From NCBI RefSeq assembly GCF_001921825.1, contig NZ_MSJL01000016.1:1-46320 (forward strand): a DNA stretch of 46,320 nt, given 5' to 3'. The notes under the pieces were generated by a model. That model was not told where the DNA came from and did no database searches. It saw nothing but the letters and a program-made list of their open reading frames with translations. Positions 8,702-17,520 of this stretch are shown in pieces (within the stretch, counting starts at the first letter, position 1; each line of letters starts with the position of its first letter). A program made the position numbers and the translations under genes. Source of the stretch: Streptococcus acidominimus (GTDB lineage: Bacteria > Bacillota > Bacilli > Lactobacillales > Streptococcaceae).

Positions 8702-9046
8702 TGGAGCCGGTGGGAGTCGAACCCACGTCCAAACACCTGCTAACTTATTTCTCTACAACCATAGGTTATGTCTTTCTTTAACTTGCATACGACACATAAC
8801 TCAAGTCTCATACAAGCGATTCAGTACATCTCTTTTAGAATTTACTGACACAATTCTAACGTAGCTTGCTCATTTAAGACCAGACAAGAGACACAAGCAA
8901 TCCATTGCTGGTCACGCAGGCAGGTTATTAAGCTGCTAATGCGTAAGAATTTGTATTTTTTGCAGTTATATTTAACTGGCGTTTTACATCCGCTAGATGA
9001 GTTGCAAAACAAGCCTCATAATGCCTGTCGAATCCGTAACGACCCC
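8702..9046 (-). ncRNA. ssrA: tmRNA (ssrA)
   Basis: Rescues stalled ribosomes by trans-translation. On the minus strand it starts GGGGTCGTTACGGATTCGAC and ends with a T-arm GGTTCGACTCC and an encoded CCA, giving the alanyl-tRNA-like domain. The tag frame at 8931-8963 starts with GCA and reads AKNTNSYALAA, then TAA at 8928-8930; the LAA end is the usual ClpXP degron. Length of 345 nt fits streptococci. It has its own promoter and terminator. Confidence 0.97.
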
Positions 9047-9064
9047 GTCATTAAAGTGAATATC

Positions 9065-9093
9065 AGTATACCAAATTATGAAAAAAATAGCAA
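9065..9093 (-). promoter_or_regulatory. Promoter of tmRNA
   Basis: Minus strand: -35 TTGCTA (9088-9093), 17-nt spacer, -10 TATACT (9065-9070), leaving a short 5' leader to be trimmed. Confidence 0.75.
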
Positions 9094-9252
9094 CAGATGA
9101 GATAAAAGAAACACTTCTGTCAGACATTTTCTTTCAGCCTAGCGGACATAGCAACTTTCCTATATTTAAAACAGGTTCTACAACTAAGAGTATTGTTTGT
9201 CTACGCTCTACGGATTTTAATCTTCTATTTTCAGAATTACCCTAGTTTATGG

Positions 9253-9264
9253 TAAAATAATAAT
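9253..9264 (+). promoter_or_regulatory. Extended -10 promoter, probably giving a leaderless mRNA
   Basis: TATGG followed by TAAAAT (9253-9258), then only 6 nt to the ATG at 9265. Transcription would start at or next to the A of the start codon, and no Shine-Dalgarno sequence exists. hemW has the same layout. Confidence 0.5.
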
Positions 9265-9858
9265 ATGTATAAATTTTGGCAAAAAACTTTTCAGATACTT
9301 AGTATTCTCACACTTATTGCAAGTGTTTTCCTTGTTTTCTGGCTCTACAAGATTGGTATTTTAAATGATCAAAATGTCTTAGCCGATACGATTAAGAGCC
9401 ATGGCGTATTCGGAAGCCTAACCTATATCTTCATTCAGATTCTGCAAGTTGTCTTTCCGATTATTCCAGGAGGTGTGACGACTGTTGTTGGTTTCCTTGT
9501 CTTTGGGCATTGGTGGGGCTTTGTGGTCAACTATATCGGTATCTCAATCGGAAGCCTCATCCTCTTCTGGCTAGCTCGGAAATACGGTAAGGCCTTCTGC
9601 CTGCTTTTTATGACAGAAGAGACCTTCTACAAGTACGAGAGCAAAATTGATAACAAGAGGAGCTATGAAATCTTCTTCATCCTCTGCATACTGTCTCCGG
9701 TATCTCCTGCTGATATTGTAGTCATGATTACCGGCTTGACCAGCATGAGCTATCGTAAGTTCATAACCATCATTCTCCTGTGTCGTCCGATTTCCATCGT
9801 TGCTTACAGCTTCTTCTGGATTTATGGCGGTCAATGGTTGCAACAGCTTATAAGATAA
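9265..9858 (+). CDS. TVP38/TMEM64-family (SNARE-associated / VTT-type) membrane protein
   Basis: 197 residues with about five to six hydrophobic segments. The first is near residues 9-30. A conserved loop region follows with FPIIPGG and GFLVFGHWWGF, then a WLARKYG turn, and LSPVSPADIV with ITGL near the end. This is the VTT/DedA-like fold linked in other organisms to lipid scrambling or export; substrate unknown here. It is divergent from ssrA and has its own terminator starting in its stop codon. The start has no ribosome-binding site but an extended -10 lies 6 nt upstream, so it is probably leaderless. Confidence 0.85.
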   Translation: MYKFWQKTFQILSILTLIASVFLVFWLYKIGILNDQNVLADTIKSHGVFGSLTYIFIQILQVVFPIIPGGVTTVVGFLVFGHWWGFVVNYIGISIGSLILFWLARKYGKAFCLLFMTEETFYKYESKIDNKRSYEIFFILCILSPVSPADIVVMITGLTSMSYRKFITIILLCRPISIVAYSFFWIYGGQWLQQLIR

Positions 9859-9894
9859 AAACTTCGTTAGAACGATTATCTAACGAAGTTTTTT
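9858..9894 (+). terminator. Intrinsic terminator of the TVP38-like gene
   Basis: A 14-bp stem AAAACTTCGTTAGA/TCTAACGAAGTTTT with a T-run. It begins with the last base of the stop codon. Confidence 0.92.
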
Positions 9895-10165
9895 ATACTC
9901 TTTGAAAGTCAAAACGATACTGACTCCTTGTCAAGAGGCTCGATATAATTGAACTCGGACTACGAGCTGTGCAAAAAAGATAAATCTTCCTAGAGTTTGA
10001 TAACTCTGCGTCAGATTTCCTATTTTTGCTTTGCTCGCTTCAACAGCCTAGAAAGACTGTTGAAGGTTGGAGATAGGGCGAGTGTAGCTTGTGTCAAACG
10101 CCCTCGCATCTTGTATAATTGAACTCGGACTACGAGCTGTGCAAACCAGAGAGTTGTAGCTCGTC
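9895..10165. repeat. Hairpin-module repeat (locus 2) between two convergent genes
   Basis: Contains CTTCAACAGCCT with its imperfect complement ending TGTTGAAG (10038-10065), the TTGGAGAT linker, and the phrase TATAATTGAACTCGGACTAC twice (about 9948 and 10116). The same phrases occur at 38735-39365. No coding potential seen. Confidence 0.65.
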
Positions 10166-10175
10166 TATTTTGAGA

Positions 10176-10499
10176 TTACTTAATCCCTAGGGCGATACGC
10201 GCATAGCGACTCATTTTTTGTATCGTCCAAGCTGGTGACCAGACTAGGCGGACATCCACTTCTGTCACTTCCGGAATCGTATGCAATACATCATAAATCT
10301 GATCCGTAATCAAGTCTGCCAAAGGGCAGCCCATGGTCGTTAAGGTCATATCAATTTCCGTTTTCCCATCCATGAAACGAATTTCATAAATCAAGCCGAG
10401 ATTGATAATATCAATTCCTAATTCAGGATCAATGACTTCTTCTAAGGCATGGAAAATCCGTTCCTGAATTTCTTTTACTTCTTCTTCTGTATAAGCCAT
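10176..10499 (-). CDS. DUF59 / MIP18-family (PaaD/SufT-like) Fe-S cluster assembly protein
   Basis: 107 residues from MAYTEEEV. This start is preferred over an upstream in-frame ATG because AGGAG lies 10 nt before it. The single domain shows the family hallmarks: EVIDPELGIDIINLGLIYEI, then MTLTTMGCPLADLI with the conserved Cys, and a VRLVWSPAW end. Such proteins act in maturation of iron-sulfur proteins, probably as carriers or targeting factors. It is transcribed after rpoD and separated from it by 350 bp of repeats, so it may be read as part of the dnaG-rpoD transcript. Confidence 0.88.
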   Translation of the reverse strand: MAYTEEEVKEIQERIFHALEEVIDPELGIDIINLGLIYEIRFMDGKTEIDMTLTTMGCPLADLITDQIYDVLHTIPEVTEVDVRLVWSPAWTIQKMSRYARIALGIK

Positions 10500-10537
10500 T
10501 GATAGATGTCTCCTACTAATATATGATACAGGGTGGC

Positions 10538-10848
10538 ATATAGAAAAGTCCACTCCACTGATACGCTTTCTATTTTTAGGGGAGCGTTAAAACGGTTCTC
10601 CTAACTTGCCCGCTTTCTCATTTCTATGCGTGCGTTAGAAAAGTCCAATGGACTAGCTCACTTTCGGGTTTTTGGGTGTGCGTTAAAACGGTTCACATAA
10701 CTTGCCCGCTTTCCCATTTCTAGGCGTGCGTTAGAAAAGTCCAATGGACTAGCTCACTTTCGGGTTTTGGGTGTGCGTTAAAACGGTTCACATAACTTGC
10801 CCGCTTTCCCATTTCTAGGCGTGCGTTAGAAAAGTCCACTGGACTTTT
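10538..10848. repeat. Tandem repeat of about 95 bp, roughly three copies
   Basis: GCGTTAAAACGGTT starts at 10584, 10680 and 10775 (periods 96 and 95). A diverged partial copy precedes the first and the last is cut by the rpoD 3' end. Each unit carries GCGTTAGAAAAGTCCANTGGA, which is itself palindromic around GTCCA-TGGAC. It fills the rpoD to DUF59 gap. There are no spacers of the CRISPR kind. Confidence 0.85.
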
Positions 10849-10852
10849 CTAA
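10826..10852 (-). terminator. Perfect 27-nt hairpin containing the rpoD stop codon
   Basis: TTAGAAAAGTCCA, one central base, then TGGACTTTTCTAA; 13-bp arms. The TAG stop of rpoD (10849-10851) lies inside one arm. The T-run is short, so it may attenuate rather than fully terminate, or protect the 3' end. Confidence 0.55.
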
Positions 10853-11967
10853 TCCTCAATAAAGTCACGCAGGGGTTTGCTTCTGCTTGGGTGGCGGAGT
10901 TTGCGGAGGGCTTTAGCTTCGATTTGACGGATCCGTTCGCGGGTGACGTTAAAGACTTTACCGACATCCTCTAGGGTACGCATTTTTCCATCATCAAGTC
11001 CAAAGCGTAGACGAAGAACATTTTCTTCACGGTCTGTAAGAGTATCTAAAACTTCATCTAATTGTTCTCGTAGGACAACCCGTGTTGTATAATCCACTGG
11101 ATTTTCAATCACTTCATCTTCGATAAAGTCCCCAAGATGGCTATCATCTTCTTCACCAATCGGTGTTTCTAGGGAAACAGGTTCTTGGGCAATCTTCAAG
11201 ATTTCTCGAACCTTGTCTGGTGTCATGTCCATGCGTTCTGCGATTTGTTCTGGTGTTGGGTCTTGACCTAGTTCTTGCAATAAATTACGCTGTTCACGAA
11301 CTAACTTATTGATGGTTTCAACCATGTGAACCGGAATCCGAATGGTGCGGGCTTGGTCAGCAATGGCACGAGTAATGGCTTGGCGAATCCACCATGTTGC
11401 ATAGGTTGAAAACTTAAAGCCTTTGGAATAGTCAAACTTGTCAACGGCTTTCATCAAGCCCATATTTCCCTCTTGAATCAAATCCAAAAACTGCATTCCA
11501 CGACCGACATAGCGTTTGGCAATCGACACAACCAAACGGAGATTCGCTTCCGCAAGGCGTTGCTTCGCTTCTGGATCACCAGCTTCTACTGCAAGTGCCA
11601 ACTCCTGCTCTTCTTCATTGGTCAAGAGAGGAACAACCCCAATCTCTTTCAAGTACATCCGTACAGGATCATTGACTTTAGCAGAGTTGCTGCCGAGTAA
11701 CTCTTCGTCAGTCAGTTCAGGCTCTTCTTCTACTTGTAAAACACGCGCACTTGGATTGCCATCCTTGTCTACGATTGCAATTCCTGCATCTTGAATCCGT
11801 TGCAAGAGGTCATCAATCCCATCTGCATCAAGGGTGAACGGAATAACCAATTGATCGTTGATCGCATCATCGGTCACACTCCCATCTTTTTTATGGTTAC
11901 GGATAAAGTCCGCAACTTGAACATCAAAAGTAGTTACTTCTTGTTTTTTATCTTTTTTTGCTGTCAT
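10849..11967 (-). CDS. rpoD: Primary sigma factor SigA (RpoD)
   Basis: 372 residues; directs RNA polymerase to housekeeping promoters. An acidic region 1.1 is followed by region 1.2 ([11 protein letters not shown]), region 2 ([14 protein letters not shown] [11 protein letters not shown] and [14 protein letters not shown]), region 3 (HMVETINKL) and region 4.2 (the helix-turn-helix [20 protein letters not shown]), ending RDFIED. ATG lies 2 nt after the dnaG stop, so the two are an operon with likely coupled translation. Many promoters in this window fit its consensus, for example rpsU with TTGACA-N17-TATAAT. Confidence 0.98.
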   Translation of the reverse strand: MTAKKDKKQEVTTFDVQVADFIRNHKKDGSVTDDAINDQLVIPFTLDADGIDDLLQRIQDAGIAIVDKDGNPSARVLQVEEEPELTDEELLGSNSAKVNDPVRMYLKEIGVVPLLTNEEEQELALAVEAGDPEAKQRLAEANLRLVVSIAKRYVGRGMQFLDLIQEGNMGLMKAVDKFDYSKGFKFSTYATWWIRQAITRAIADQARTIRIPVHMVETINKLVREQRNLLQELGQDPTPEQIAERMDMTPDKVREILKIAQEPVSLETPIGEEDDSHLGDFIEDEVIENPVDYTTRVVLREQLDEVLDTLTDREENVLRLRFGLDDGKMRTLEDVGKVFNVTRERIRQIEAKALRKLRHPSRSKPLRDFIED

Positions 11968-11969
11968 AG

Positions 11970-13760
11970 TTACTCCATGTTTCTTTTATGTGCAATGAGT
12001 TGTGCCAATTCATCTAGTGCTGCCTCGGTATTCCCCATGTGGATTTGTTCACGAATCACACGTGATTTCTGCTGATTTTCTCGTTTCAGCTGCTCTTGCT
12101 GACGTCGCCTTTCTAGCTCTTCTAGCTCACTATCACCTATCTCTTCTGGCAATTTTTCCTCCAAGACTTGATACCAAGCCCGCTGAACCTGCTCAGTTTG
12201 CTGCGCCAGCTCATAGCTTGTTACTTCTCCATGTTCCTTTAATAAGCCAAAGAGAATCTGCAATTCTGGTGTAAAGAAGAAAAAGTCCTCTTTCAGTCGA
12301 TAGTCATTCAGGACGTAAGGATGAGTCATCATGCGGTTGAGCAAGTGATTTTCTGTCCTCACCAAGCGTGATAAACGTGTCTGCTGAGGTAATTCCGTCA
12401 CCAGCTGTCTGCTTACAGCCCCTTGACCTTGCGCTCTCTGACTACGTTCTTCTCGTTCATGCAAGCGCAGACGGTTGACTGCTGCTTCTATCTGACTATA
12501 ATCAAAGTCAGGTAATAAATCTGCCAGCTTATAGATATAAGAATTTTGAGCTGTGATAGACTTATTCTTAGCAATAATCGGTGCAATTTGATCAACAAAA
12601 TCAATCTGCATCTGCAGGTTTTCAAGGTTTTCAGGCTTGAGATACTGAATTAGAAATTCTACATCACTAATCCGACTAGTGGTCAACACCTGATGTAGCA
12701 TTTCCTCCGAATGTTTTGCTAAAAACTCATCGGGATCCAAATTATCTGGTAGACTGACAATCTCTACTTTAAAATCGTGCAGTTCATTCAGCGCCTTTGC
12801 TGTCGCCGTCTGTCCTGCTGCATCTCCATCATAGGTCAAAACCACCTTTTTACAGAATTTCGCCAGATGCTGGACATGTTCTCTGGTCAATGCTGTCCCC
12901 ATTGAGGCAACTGCATGATCAATCCCCGCACGATGAGCCGCAATAACATCCATGAAGCCCTCCATGAGATAGACCTCCTGGCTCTTCTTCATGACTGCCT
13001 TGGCTTTGTCTAAGTGATAGAGTTCATAGCTTTTATTAAAAATCGCTGTACTTCTAGTATTTTTATATTTTGCCAGCTGTTTATTCTCAAGATCACCCTG
13101 CTGCCAAATCCGACCAGAGAAAGCCAGAATCCGACCATGCTCATCCGTCAGAGGAAACATAATTCTGCTCTGAAAGGCATCATAGATAAGATTGTTATCA
13201 GCGGTGTTAAACAGACCTGATGCGAGCAAATCCGCTTCCTCAAACTTAGCAGACAAGTGCCGATAAAGATAATTTTTCTCCTGCGGAGCTAGCCCAATCT
13301 GAAAATGATTGATAACCTCATCTGTCAACCCACGATGATGTAAATAACTTCGAGCCTCTTCCCCCATTTTAGTCGTCATCAGGAGGGCATTGTAAAATTT
13401 TCCAGCCTCGGTATGAATGTCAAAGAGAACCTGATGGGGATGGACACGGCGTTCCTGTACCGCAGTTCTCTGCTGATCTAACTGAATACCTGCCTTTTCA
13501 GCTAGAACTTGGACACTATCGATAAAGGAAATGCCACGGTATTCCTCGATAAACTTAAAAACATCCCCTGACTTCCCGCAGCCAAAACAATGGAAGAATT
13601 GCTTGTCTTCAACTACATTAAAAGAGGGTGTTTTTTCTCCATGAAAAGGACAGAGCCCTAAGAAATTGCGCCCCGCTTTCGTCAGAGAGATGACCTCCCC
13701 AATGACATCAACAATATTGACGCCCTGTTTAATCTCATTAATTTTCTCTTTTGAAATCAT
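11970..13760 (-). CDS. dnaG: DNA primase
   Basis: Makes RNA primers at the replication fork with DnaB-type helicase. 596 residues. The N-terminal zinc-binding domain has the CHC2 ligands in [11 protein letters not shown] and [11 protein letters not shown] (about 38-65). The Toprim core has [10 protein letters not shown] and the metal-binding LTYDGDAAG. The C-terminal helicase-interaction part is less conserved and Gln/Glu-rich. AAGGAGGTGA, fully complementary to the 16S tail, lies just before ATG 13760. First gene of dnaG-rpoD; an extended -10 (TGC-TATAAT, 13794-13799) lies just upstream. Confidence 0.97.
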   Translation of the reverse strand: MISKEKINEIKQGVNIVDVIGEVISLTKAGRNFLGLCPFHGEKTPSFNVVEDKQFFHCFGCGKSGDVFKFIEEYRGISFIDSVQVLAEKAGIQLDQQRTAVQERRVHPHQVLFDIHTEAGKFYNALLMTTKMGEEARSYLHHRGLTDEVINHFQIGLAPQEKNYLYRHLSAKFEEADLLASGLFNTADNNLIYDAFQSRIMFPLTDEHGRILAFSGRIWQQGDLENKQLAKYKNTRSTAIFNKSYELYHLDKAKAVMKKSQEVYLMEGFMDVIAAHRAGIDHAVASMGTALTREHVQHLAKFCKKVVLTYDGDAAGQTATAKALNELHDFKVEIVSLPDNLDPDEFLAKHSEEMLHQVLTTSRISDVEFLIQYLKPENLENLQMQIDFVDQIAPIIAKNKSITAQNSYIYKLADLLPDFDYSQIEAAVNRLRLHEREERSQRAQGQGAVSRQLVTELPQQTRLSRLVRTENHLLNRMMTHPYVLNDYRLKEDFFFFTPELQILFGLLKEHGEVTSYELAQQTEQVQRAWYQVLEEKLPEEIGDSELEELERRRQQEQLKRENQQKSRVIREQIHMGNTEAALDELAQLIAHKRNME

Positions 13761-13793
13761 GAGGTCACCTCCTTCCAGTGCAAGGTATCAGCT

Positions 13794-13799
13794 ATTATA
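13794..13799 (-). promoter_or_regulatory. Extended -10 of the dnaG-rpoD promoter
   Basis: Minus strand TATAAT preceded by TATGC (TGn extended element), about 35 bp from the dnaG ATG. No clear -35. It is divergent from mscL. Confidence 0.55.
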
Positions 13800-13855
13800 G
13801 CATATCCTATTTTATACTAAAACTGTAAAAATGTAAAATTTCCAAGTTAGAATAC

Positions 13856-13884
13856 TTGAAAAAAAGATACTTTCGGCATATAAT
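13856..13884 (+). promoter_or_regulatory. Promoter of mscL
   Basis: -35 TTGAAA (13856-13861), 17-nt spacer, -10 TATAAT (13879-13884). Followed directly by GGGAGG, so the 5' leader is very short for the first ribosome site. Confidence 0.8.
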
Positions 13885-13901
13885 GGGAGGTGTTAACTAT
13901 T

Positions 13902-13919
13902 ATGAAAGGACATATTTAG
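13902..13919 (+). CDS. Possible five-codon upstream ORF (MKGHI) before mscL
   Basis: The strong ribosome site GGGAGG (13885-13890) is 11 nt from this ATG, whereas mscL itself has only a poor site. The TAG stop ends 3 nt before the mscL ATG, a layout typical of translational coupling or leader-peptide control. It may be chance; conservation in related strains decides. Confidence 0.35.
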   Translation: MKGHI

Positions 13920-13922
13920 GAT

Positions 13923-14315
13923 ATGTTAAAAGATTTAAAAGCATTTTTACTTCGCGGTAATGTTGTTGATTTAGCAGTCGGTGTCATCATTGCGAGTGCC
14001 TTTGGAGATATTATTACATCCATGGTAAATGATGTAATCACACCACTTTTTCTCAACCCAGCTTTGAAAGCTGCTGGTGCAGAAAAGATTGCTGAGCTTA
14101 GCTGGAATGGTGTTGCTTATGGTAACTTCTTAAGCTCTATTATCAATTTCGTCATCGTTGGTACTGTTCTCTTCTTCATTGTGAAAGCAATGGAAAAAGC
14201 ACAAAGCCTTACAAAAAAACAGGAGGCTACTGACGAAGCCGCCGCTGCTGAAGTTGCTGGACCAAGCCAGGAGGAATTGTTAGCTGAAATCCGCGATTTA
14301 TTGAAAAACAAATAA
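13923..14315 (+). CDS. mscL: Large-conductance mechanosensitive channel MscL
   Basis: 130 residues; a homopentameric inner-membrane pore that opens on hypo-osmotic shock. The N-terminal helix LKDLKAFLLRGNVVDLAVGVIIASAF includes the RGNVVDLAVG hallmark and TM1. A periplasmic-type loop follows, then TM2 (FLSSIINFVIVGTVLFFIV) and a charged cytoplasmic bundle ending LAEIRDLLKNK. The Ala/Glu-rich linker (residues about 98-115) is long. Start at 13923; the nearby site is weak (TTAGGAT) and a mini-ORF precedes it. Monocistronic with its own terminator. Confidence 0.96.
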   Translation: MLKDLKAFLLRGNVVDLAVGVIIASAFGDIITSMVNDVITPLFLNPALKAAGAEKIAELSWNGVAYGNFLSSIINFVIVGTVLFFIVKAMEKAQSLTKKQEATDEAAAAEVAGPSQEELLAEIRDLLKNK

Positions 14316-14347
14316 GAGTTGAAAGACAGATTATCTGTCTTAGGTTG

Positions 14348-14380
14348 AAGACAAACTTCCTTTTGAAGTTTGTCTTTTTT
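14348..14380 (+). terminator. Intrinsic terminator of mscL
   Basis: 12-bp stem AAGACAAACTTC/GAAGTTTGTCTT with a T-run. A smaller hairpin (GACAGA-TTA-TCTGTC, 14325-14339) precedes it. Confidence 0.92.
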
Positions 14381-14497
14381 AGTTTATTCAAATAAATGTG
14401 TTTTGAAATTTTTTGTCCGGTATTCTTTCAGCACTCCTATGGTCTGGAAATGTCAATCATCAGAGTGAAACTGTTGAGATTAGGAAAAATGCTTCAT

Positions 14498-14887
14498 TAT
14501 AGCCGTTTAGTTTATTTTTAGTACTAGCTCAAACAGTCTGGGGAGAGACTGTTTGAGGTGGGAAATAAAGAAAACGAAGTTTTCGTCAAAACAGTCTGGG
14601 GAGAGACTGTTTGAGGTGGGAAATGAAGAAAAAGAAGTTTTCGTTAAAAGTCGCAGGTAGTTGTCTAGTTGATAACTAGACAAGTGACAGATAAGAAAAG
14701 TGTAACTTTTCTCAATGGTACAACTCAAGATACGAGAGCGTTAAGCAACTCCTAGACAAAATAGGAAATACGACGAAGAAGCTTTGGCTTCTAGGAGTAT
14801 TTATCTTTTTGTCAGTGAGTTGTAGCTCAAGTTCAATTATACAAGACGAGTTAACGAAGTAATAAAAATATAAACTAAATGACTATA
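14498..14887. mobile_element. MITE-like element A (390 bp) with hairpin cargo
   Basis: Ends are inverted: TATAGCCGTTTAGTTTATTT at the left and the complement of TATAGTCATTTAGTTTATAT at the right. Inside are two copies (58-bp period) of a hairpin AAACAGTCT-GGGGAG-AGACTGTTT plus linker, mini-hairpins with GAA loops, a 10-bp stem with GAT loop (14661-14683) and GAAAAGT-GTA-ACTTTTC (14695-14711). It fills most of the mscL-galE gap, which has no gene. Confidence 0.7.
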
Positions 14888-14925
14888 TTGCCGCTCTATA
14901 AGAATGACATCAATGATAGTACCCA

Positions 14926-14958
14926 AAAAAGAAGTTGGACGAACAACTTCTTTTTCTT
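14926..14958 (-). terminator. Intrinsic terminator of galE
   Basis: 12-bp stem AAAAAGAAGTTG/CAACTTCTTTTT around a 6-nt loop, just after the galE stop; the T-rich arms make it usable from both sides. Confidence 0.9.
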
Positions 14959-14961
14959 TGA

Positions 14962-15975
14962 TTATTTCTCATACCCGTTAGGGTTCTTAGACTGCCAGTT
15001 CCATGTGTCTCGGCACATGTCTTCAACGGTCTTTTCTGTCTTCCAGTTGAGTTCCTCAAGAGCCTTATCAGCATTGGCAAAGCAGGTCGCCACATCGCCA
15101 GGACGACGGTCGACAATCTTGTAGGGCACGGGCACGCCGTTAACTTTCTCAAAGGCTTGTACAAGCTCCAATACGCTGGTTCCCTGACCTGATCCAAGGT
15201 TGTAGGTATGGACACCTCTAGTGTCTGCAATTTTCTCCAAGGCCTTGATATGACCAAGTGCTAAATCCACCACATGGATATAATCACGGACACCCGTTCC
15301 ATCTACTGTCTCATAATCATTACCAAATACACTCAATTCAGGGCGTTTTCCAACAGCTACCTGCGCAATAAATGGCATCAGATTATTGGGAATGCCGGCA
15401 GGATCTTCTCCGATTAGACCAGATTCATGCGCTCCGATTGGATTGAAATAGCGAAGAAGAGCGATACTCCATTCCGAATCTGCTACTTCAACATCACGAA
15501 GGATTTGCTCCAACATAACCTTGGTATAGCCATAGGGATTGGTCGCACTGGTCGGCATGGTTTCGATTAGAGGTGAGGGATTATGGAGACCGTAGACGGT
15601 CGCACTAGAACTAAAGACAAGTTTCTTCACACCGAAAGCTGCCATCACTTCGACTAGGGCAAGGGTCGTCATAATATTATTTTCATAGTACATGACAGGT
15701 TTTGCAACCGACTCACCAACTGCCTTGTAACCCGCAAAATGAATGACAGAGTCAATCTCTTCTTTTTCAAATACAGCACGAAGCCCTTCCTTATCTGCCA
15801 CATCCAATTCATAGAATGTCGGAGCCTTGCCTGTGATTTCCTTGATCCTATCCAAGACTAGCAAACTGGAATTGGATAAATCGTCAACAATGACTACTTC
15901 TTTTCCTAACTTCAACAGCTCAACTACGGTATGGCTACCGATGTACCCTGCACCACCTGTTACTAAGACACTCAT
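14962..15975 (-). CDS. galE: UDP-glucose 4-epimerase
   Basis: Interconverts UDP-galactose and UDP-glucose, the last step of galactose use by the Leloir pathway and a source of UDP-Gal for glycans. 337 residues, standard. The N-terminal Rossmann motif is VTGGAGYIGSH; the catalytic Ser/Tyr/Lys set is seen in FSSSATVYG and NPYGYTKVMLE; substrate-side motifs include RYFNPIGAH and GTGVRDYIHV. It sits after rpsU and is separated from it by a terminator. galK and galT are absent from the window, but the galactose importer and the surface beta-galactosidase lie upstream, so a role in galactose use is plausible. Confidence 0.96.
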   Translation of the reverse strand: MSVLVTGGAGYIGSHTVVELLKLGKEVVIVDDLSNSSLLVLDRIKEITGKAPTFYELDVADKEGLRAVFEKEEIDSVIHFAGYKAVGESVAKPVMYYENNIMTTLALVEVMAAFGVKKLVFSSSATVYGLHNPSPLIETMPTSATNPYGYTKVMLEQILRDVEVADSEWSIALLRYFNPIGAHESGLIGEDPAGIPNNLMPFIAQVAVGKRPELSVFGNDYETVDGTGVRDYIHVVDLALGHIKALEKIADTRGVHTYNLGSGQGTSVLELVQAFEKVNGVPVPYKIVDRRPGDVATCFANADKALEELNWKTEKTVEDMCRDTWNWQSKNPNGYEK

Positions 15976-16002
15976 GAGAAACTCCTTTGTAGATTGGATT
16001 AG

Positions 16003-16028
16003 AAAAAAACAGCTTGACAGCTGCTTTT
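16003..16028 (-). terminator. Intrinsic terminator of rpsU
   Basis: Minus strand: AAAAGCAGCT, GTCA loop, AGCTGTTTTTTT; begins 7 nt past the rpsU stop. Confidence 0.8.
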
Positions 16029-16034
16029 AAAATG

Positions 16035-16211
16035 TTAGAATTTTTTACGCTTACGAGCTGCTTCTGATTTGCGTTTACGTTTTACAGATGGTTTTTCATA
16101 GAATTCACGTTTGCGTGTTTCTTGAAGAGTACCAGCCTTGGTAACCGCACGTTTGAAACGACGAAGAGCATCATCAAGTGATTCGTTCTTGCGCACAACT
16201 GTTTTTGACAT
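16035..16211 (-). CDS. rpsU: 30S ribosomal protein S21
   Basis: 58 residues from [11 protein letters not shown], the family start. GAGGGGAG lies just upstream, so an in-frame ATG 63 nt earlier is not used. It has the typical basic helix with [11 protein letters not shown], the [17 protein letters not shown] segment and the Lys/Arg-rich end. S21 helps mRNA start-site binding on the small subunit. Unlike in many bacteria it is not fused to the dnaG-rpoD operon but lies about 2.3 kb away, with its own consensus promoter. Confidence 0.97.
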
Positions 16212-16245
16212 TATTTTCACTCCCCTCAATTTCAAATTCCATATT

Positions 16246-16274
16246 ATTATACTGTTATCTAGAGATTTTGTCAA
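16246..16274 (-). promoter_or_regulatory. Consensus SigA promoter of rpsU
   Basis: TTGACA (16269-16274), 17 nt, TATAAT (16246-16251); a perfect match to consensus. Confidence 0.92.
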
Positions 16275-16405
16275 GATATTTCCAGAACTTTACAGTAAAT
16301 TTTTATCGCTTCTAGCTCGGTTTTATAGCCGAACTACTACTCACTGAAAATCCAAGGGAGAGGGGCTTACACACTTGAGAATTTGAATGCTACTTGTATC
16401 TGACT

Positions 16406-16458
16406 TAAAAAGCAACTCCAGCACATCACTAATAGGTGCTAGAATTGCTGCTTTTTTT
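16406..16458 (-). terminator. Terminator of the mglBAC operon
   Basis: Minus strand: AAAAAGCAGCAATTCTAGCAC pairs (G-U pairs and a bulge) with GTGCTGGAGTTGCTTTTT across a short loop, ending in a T-run. Confidence 0.8.
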
Positions 16459-16509
16459 ACCTAAGAGTATTGACTAGAATTTCCTTGATAGTCCAAAGGG
16501 AGTTCTAGC

Positions 16510-17520
16510 TTAGCGTCTTACCATTGTTTTACGAATATCGAGGGCAACAGCTACGATAATGACAATACCTTGGATAACGTTTGTCATATCTGGCGTTACT
16601 CCTAGGTAGGTGAGGCAGACTTTAAGTAATTCAAAGACGAATACCCCTAGCAAGATGCCTGGAACAGTTCCTTGTCCCCCTGCTGTTGATACACCACCTA
16701 TGGTTGCTGAGGCAATGGCATCTAATTCGTAGCCCATACCAGCTCCTGCGCCAGCTGAACCTGTCTTGGCAGAGAGGAGGAAGCCTGCTAAACCATAGAG
16801 AAGACCTGCTAGTAGGAAGATTTTAATCTTTGAAAAACGGACATTGACACCTGATACTTCAGCGGCATTCTCATTGCCACCAATGGCATACATGTACTTA
16901 CCATAGCGTGTCTTATTGTATAGAATCCACATAGCTAGACCGACTACTGCTGCTACGATTGTAATGTAGGGAAGAAAACCAAATAATTTTCCTTGACCAA
17001 AGGCAACAAATTCATCTTTAAATGTTCCAATTGGCTTACTTTGAGAGTAGATGAGTACAAAACCATAGGTCATAATCTGTGTTCCCAGAGTTGCTAAAAA
17101 CGGAGGAACGTTCAAATAGGAAACAATGGCACCATTAAGGAGTCCCAAGAGAGCGCCGACCAAGAGGGCTAGCAATAAGGGGACGATAATTGGTAGGTTG
17201 GGTAAATTAGGGAAAAATTTTCCTGCAAAATCTGGCTGTTGAACCAGTGTAGCAGTAATAATCGCTGTTAAACCAACAATCCGTCCTGCTGATAAGTCTG
17301 TCCCTCTGATGATAAGACAGCCTGATACACCGAGCGCTATAATAAAGCGGACAGAGGTATTCGCCATGATATTGGCAGCATTTCCAAGGGTAAAGAAATT
17401 ATCTTGGGTGATACCCGTATATAAAATCATCGCGGCTACCACGATATACATTGAGTTTTTCGTTAGAAAATCTCCTAAGCTGAATGCCTTTCCTGACTTC
17501 TGACTTGCTACTTTAAACAC
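16510..17520 (-). CDS. mglC: Galactose / methyl-galactoside ABC transporter permease (CUT2)
   Basis: Membrane pore of the galactose importer, about ten hydrophobic segments. Motifs of the RbsC/MglC family are GVSGCLIIRGTDLSAGRIVG and the GGNENAAEVSGVNV cytoplasmic loop, and a late IASATIGGVSTAGGQGT. I prefer the GTG at 17520 because AAGGAGG lies 8 nt before it; an in-frame ATG at 17538 has no good site and would add six residues. The start overlaps the mglA stop by 8 nt, so it is translationally coupled. Last gene of mglB-mglA-mglC; a terminator follows. Confidence 0.9.
   Translation of the reverse strand: MFKVASQKSGKAFSLGDFLTKNSMYIVVAAMILYTGITQDNFFTLGNAANIMANTSVRFIIALGVSGCLIIRGTDLSAGRIVGLTAIITATLVQQPDFAGKFFPNLPNLPIIVPLLLALLVGALLGLLNGAIVSYLNVPPFLATLGTQIMTYGFVLIYSQSKPIGTFKDEFVAFGQGKLFGFLPYITIVAAVVGLAMWILYNKTRYGKYMYAIGGNENAAEVSGVNVRFSKIKIFLLAGLLYGLAGFLLSAKTGSAGAGAGMGYELDAIASATIGGVSTAGGQGTVPGILLGVFVFELLKVCLTYLGVTPDMTNVIQGIVIIVAVALDIRKTMVRR

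Noticed and set aside
10584..10848. Possible CRISPR array
   Set aside because: Repeats are 95 bp and contiguous with no unique spacers and no cas genes nearby.
14507..14728. 73-codon minus-strand ORF in element A
   Set aside because: Made of the two 58-bp repeat units; no start signal.
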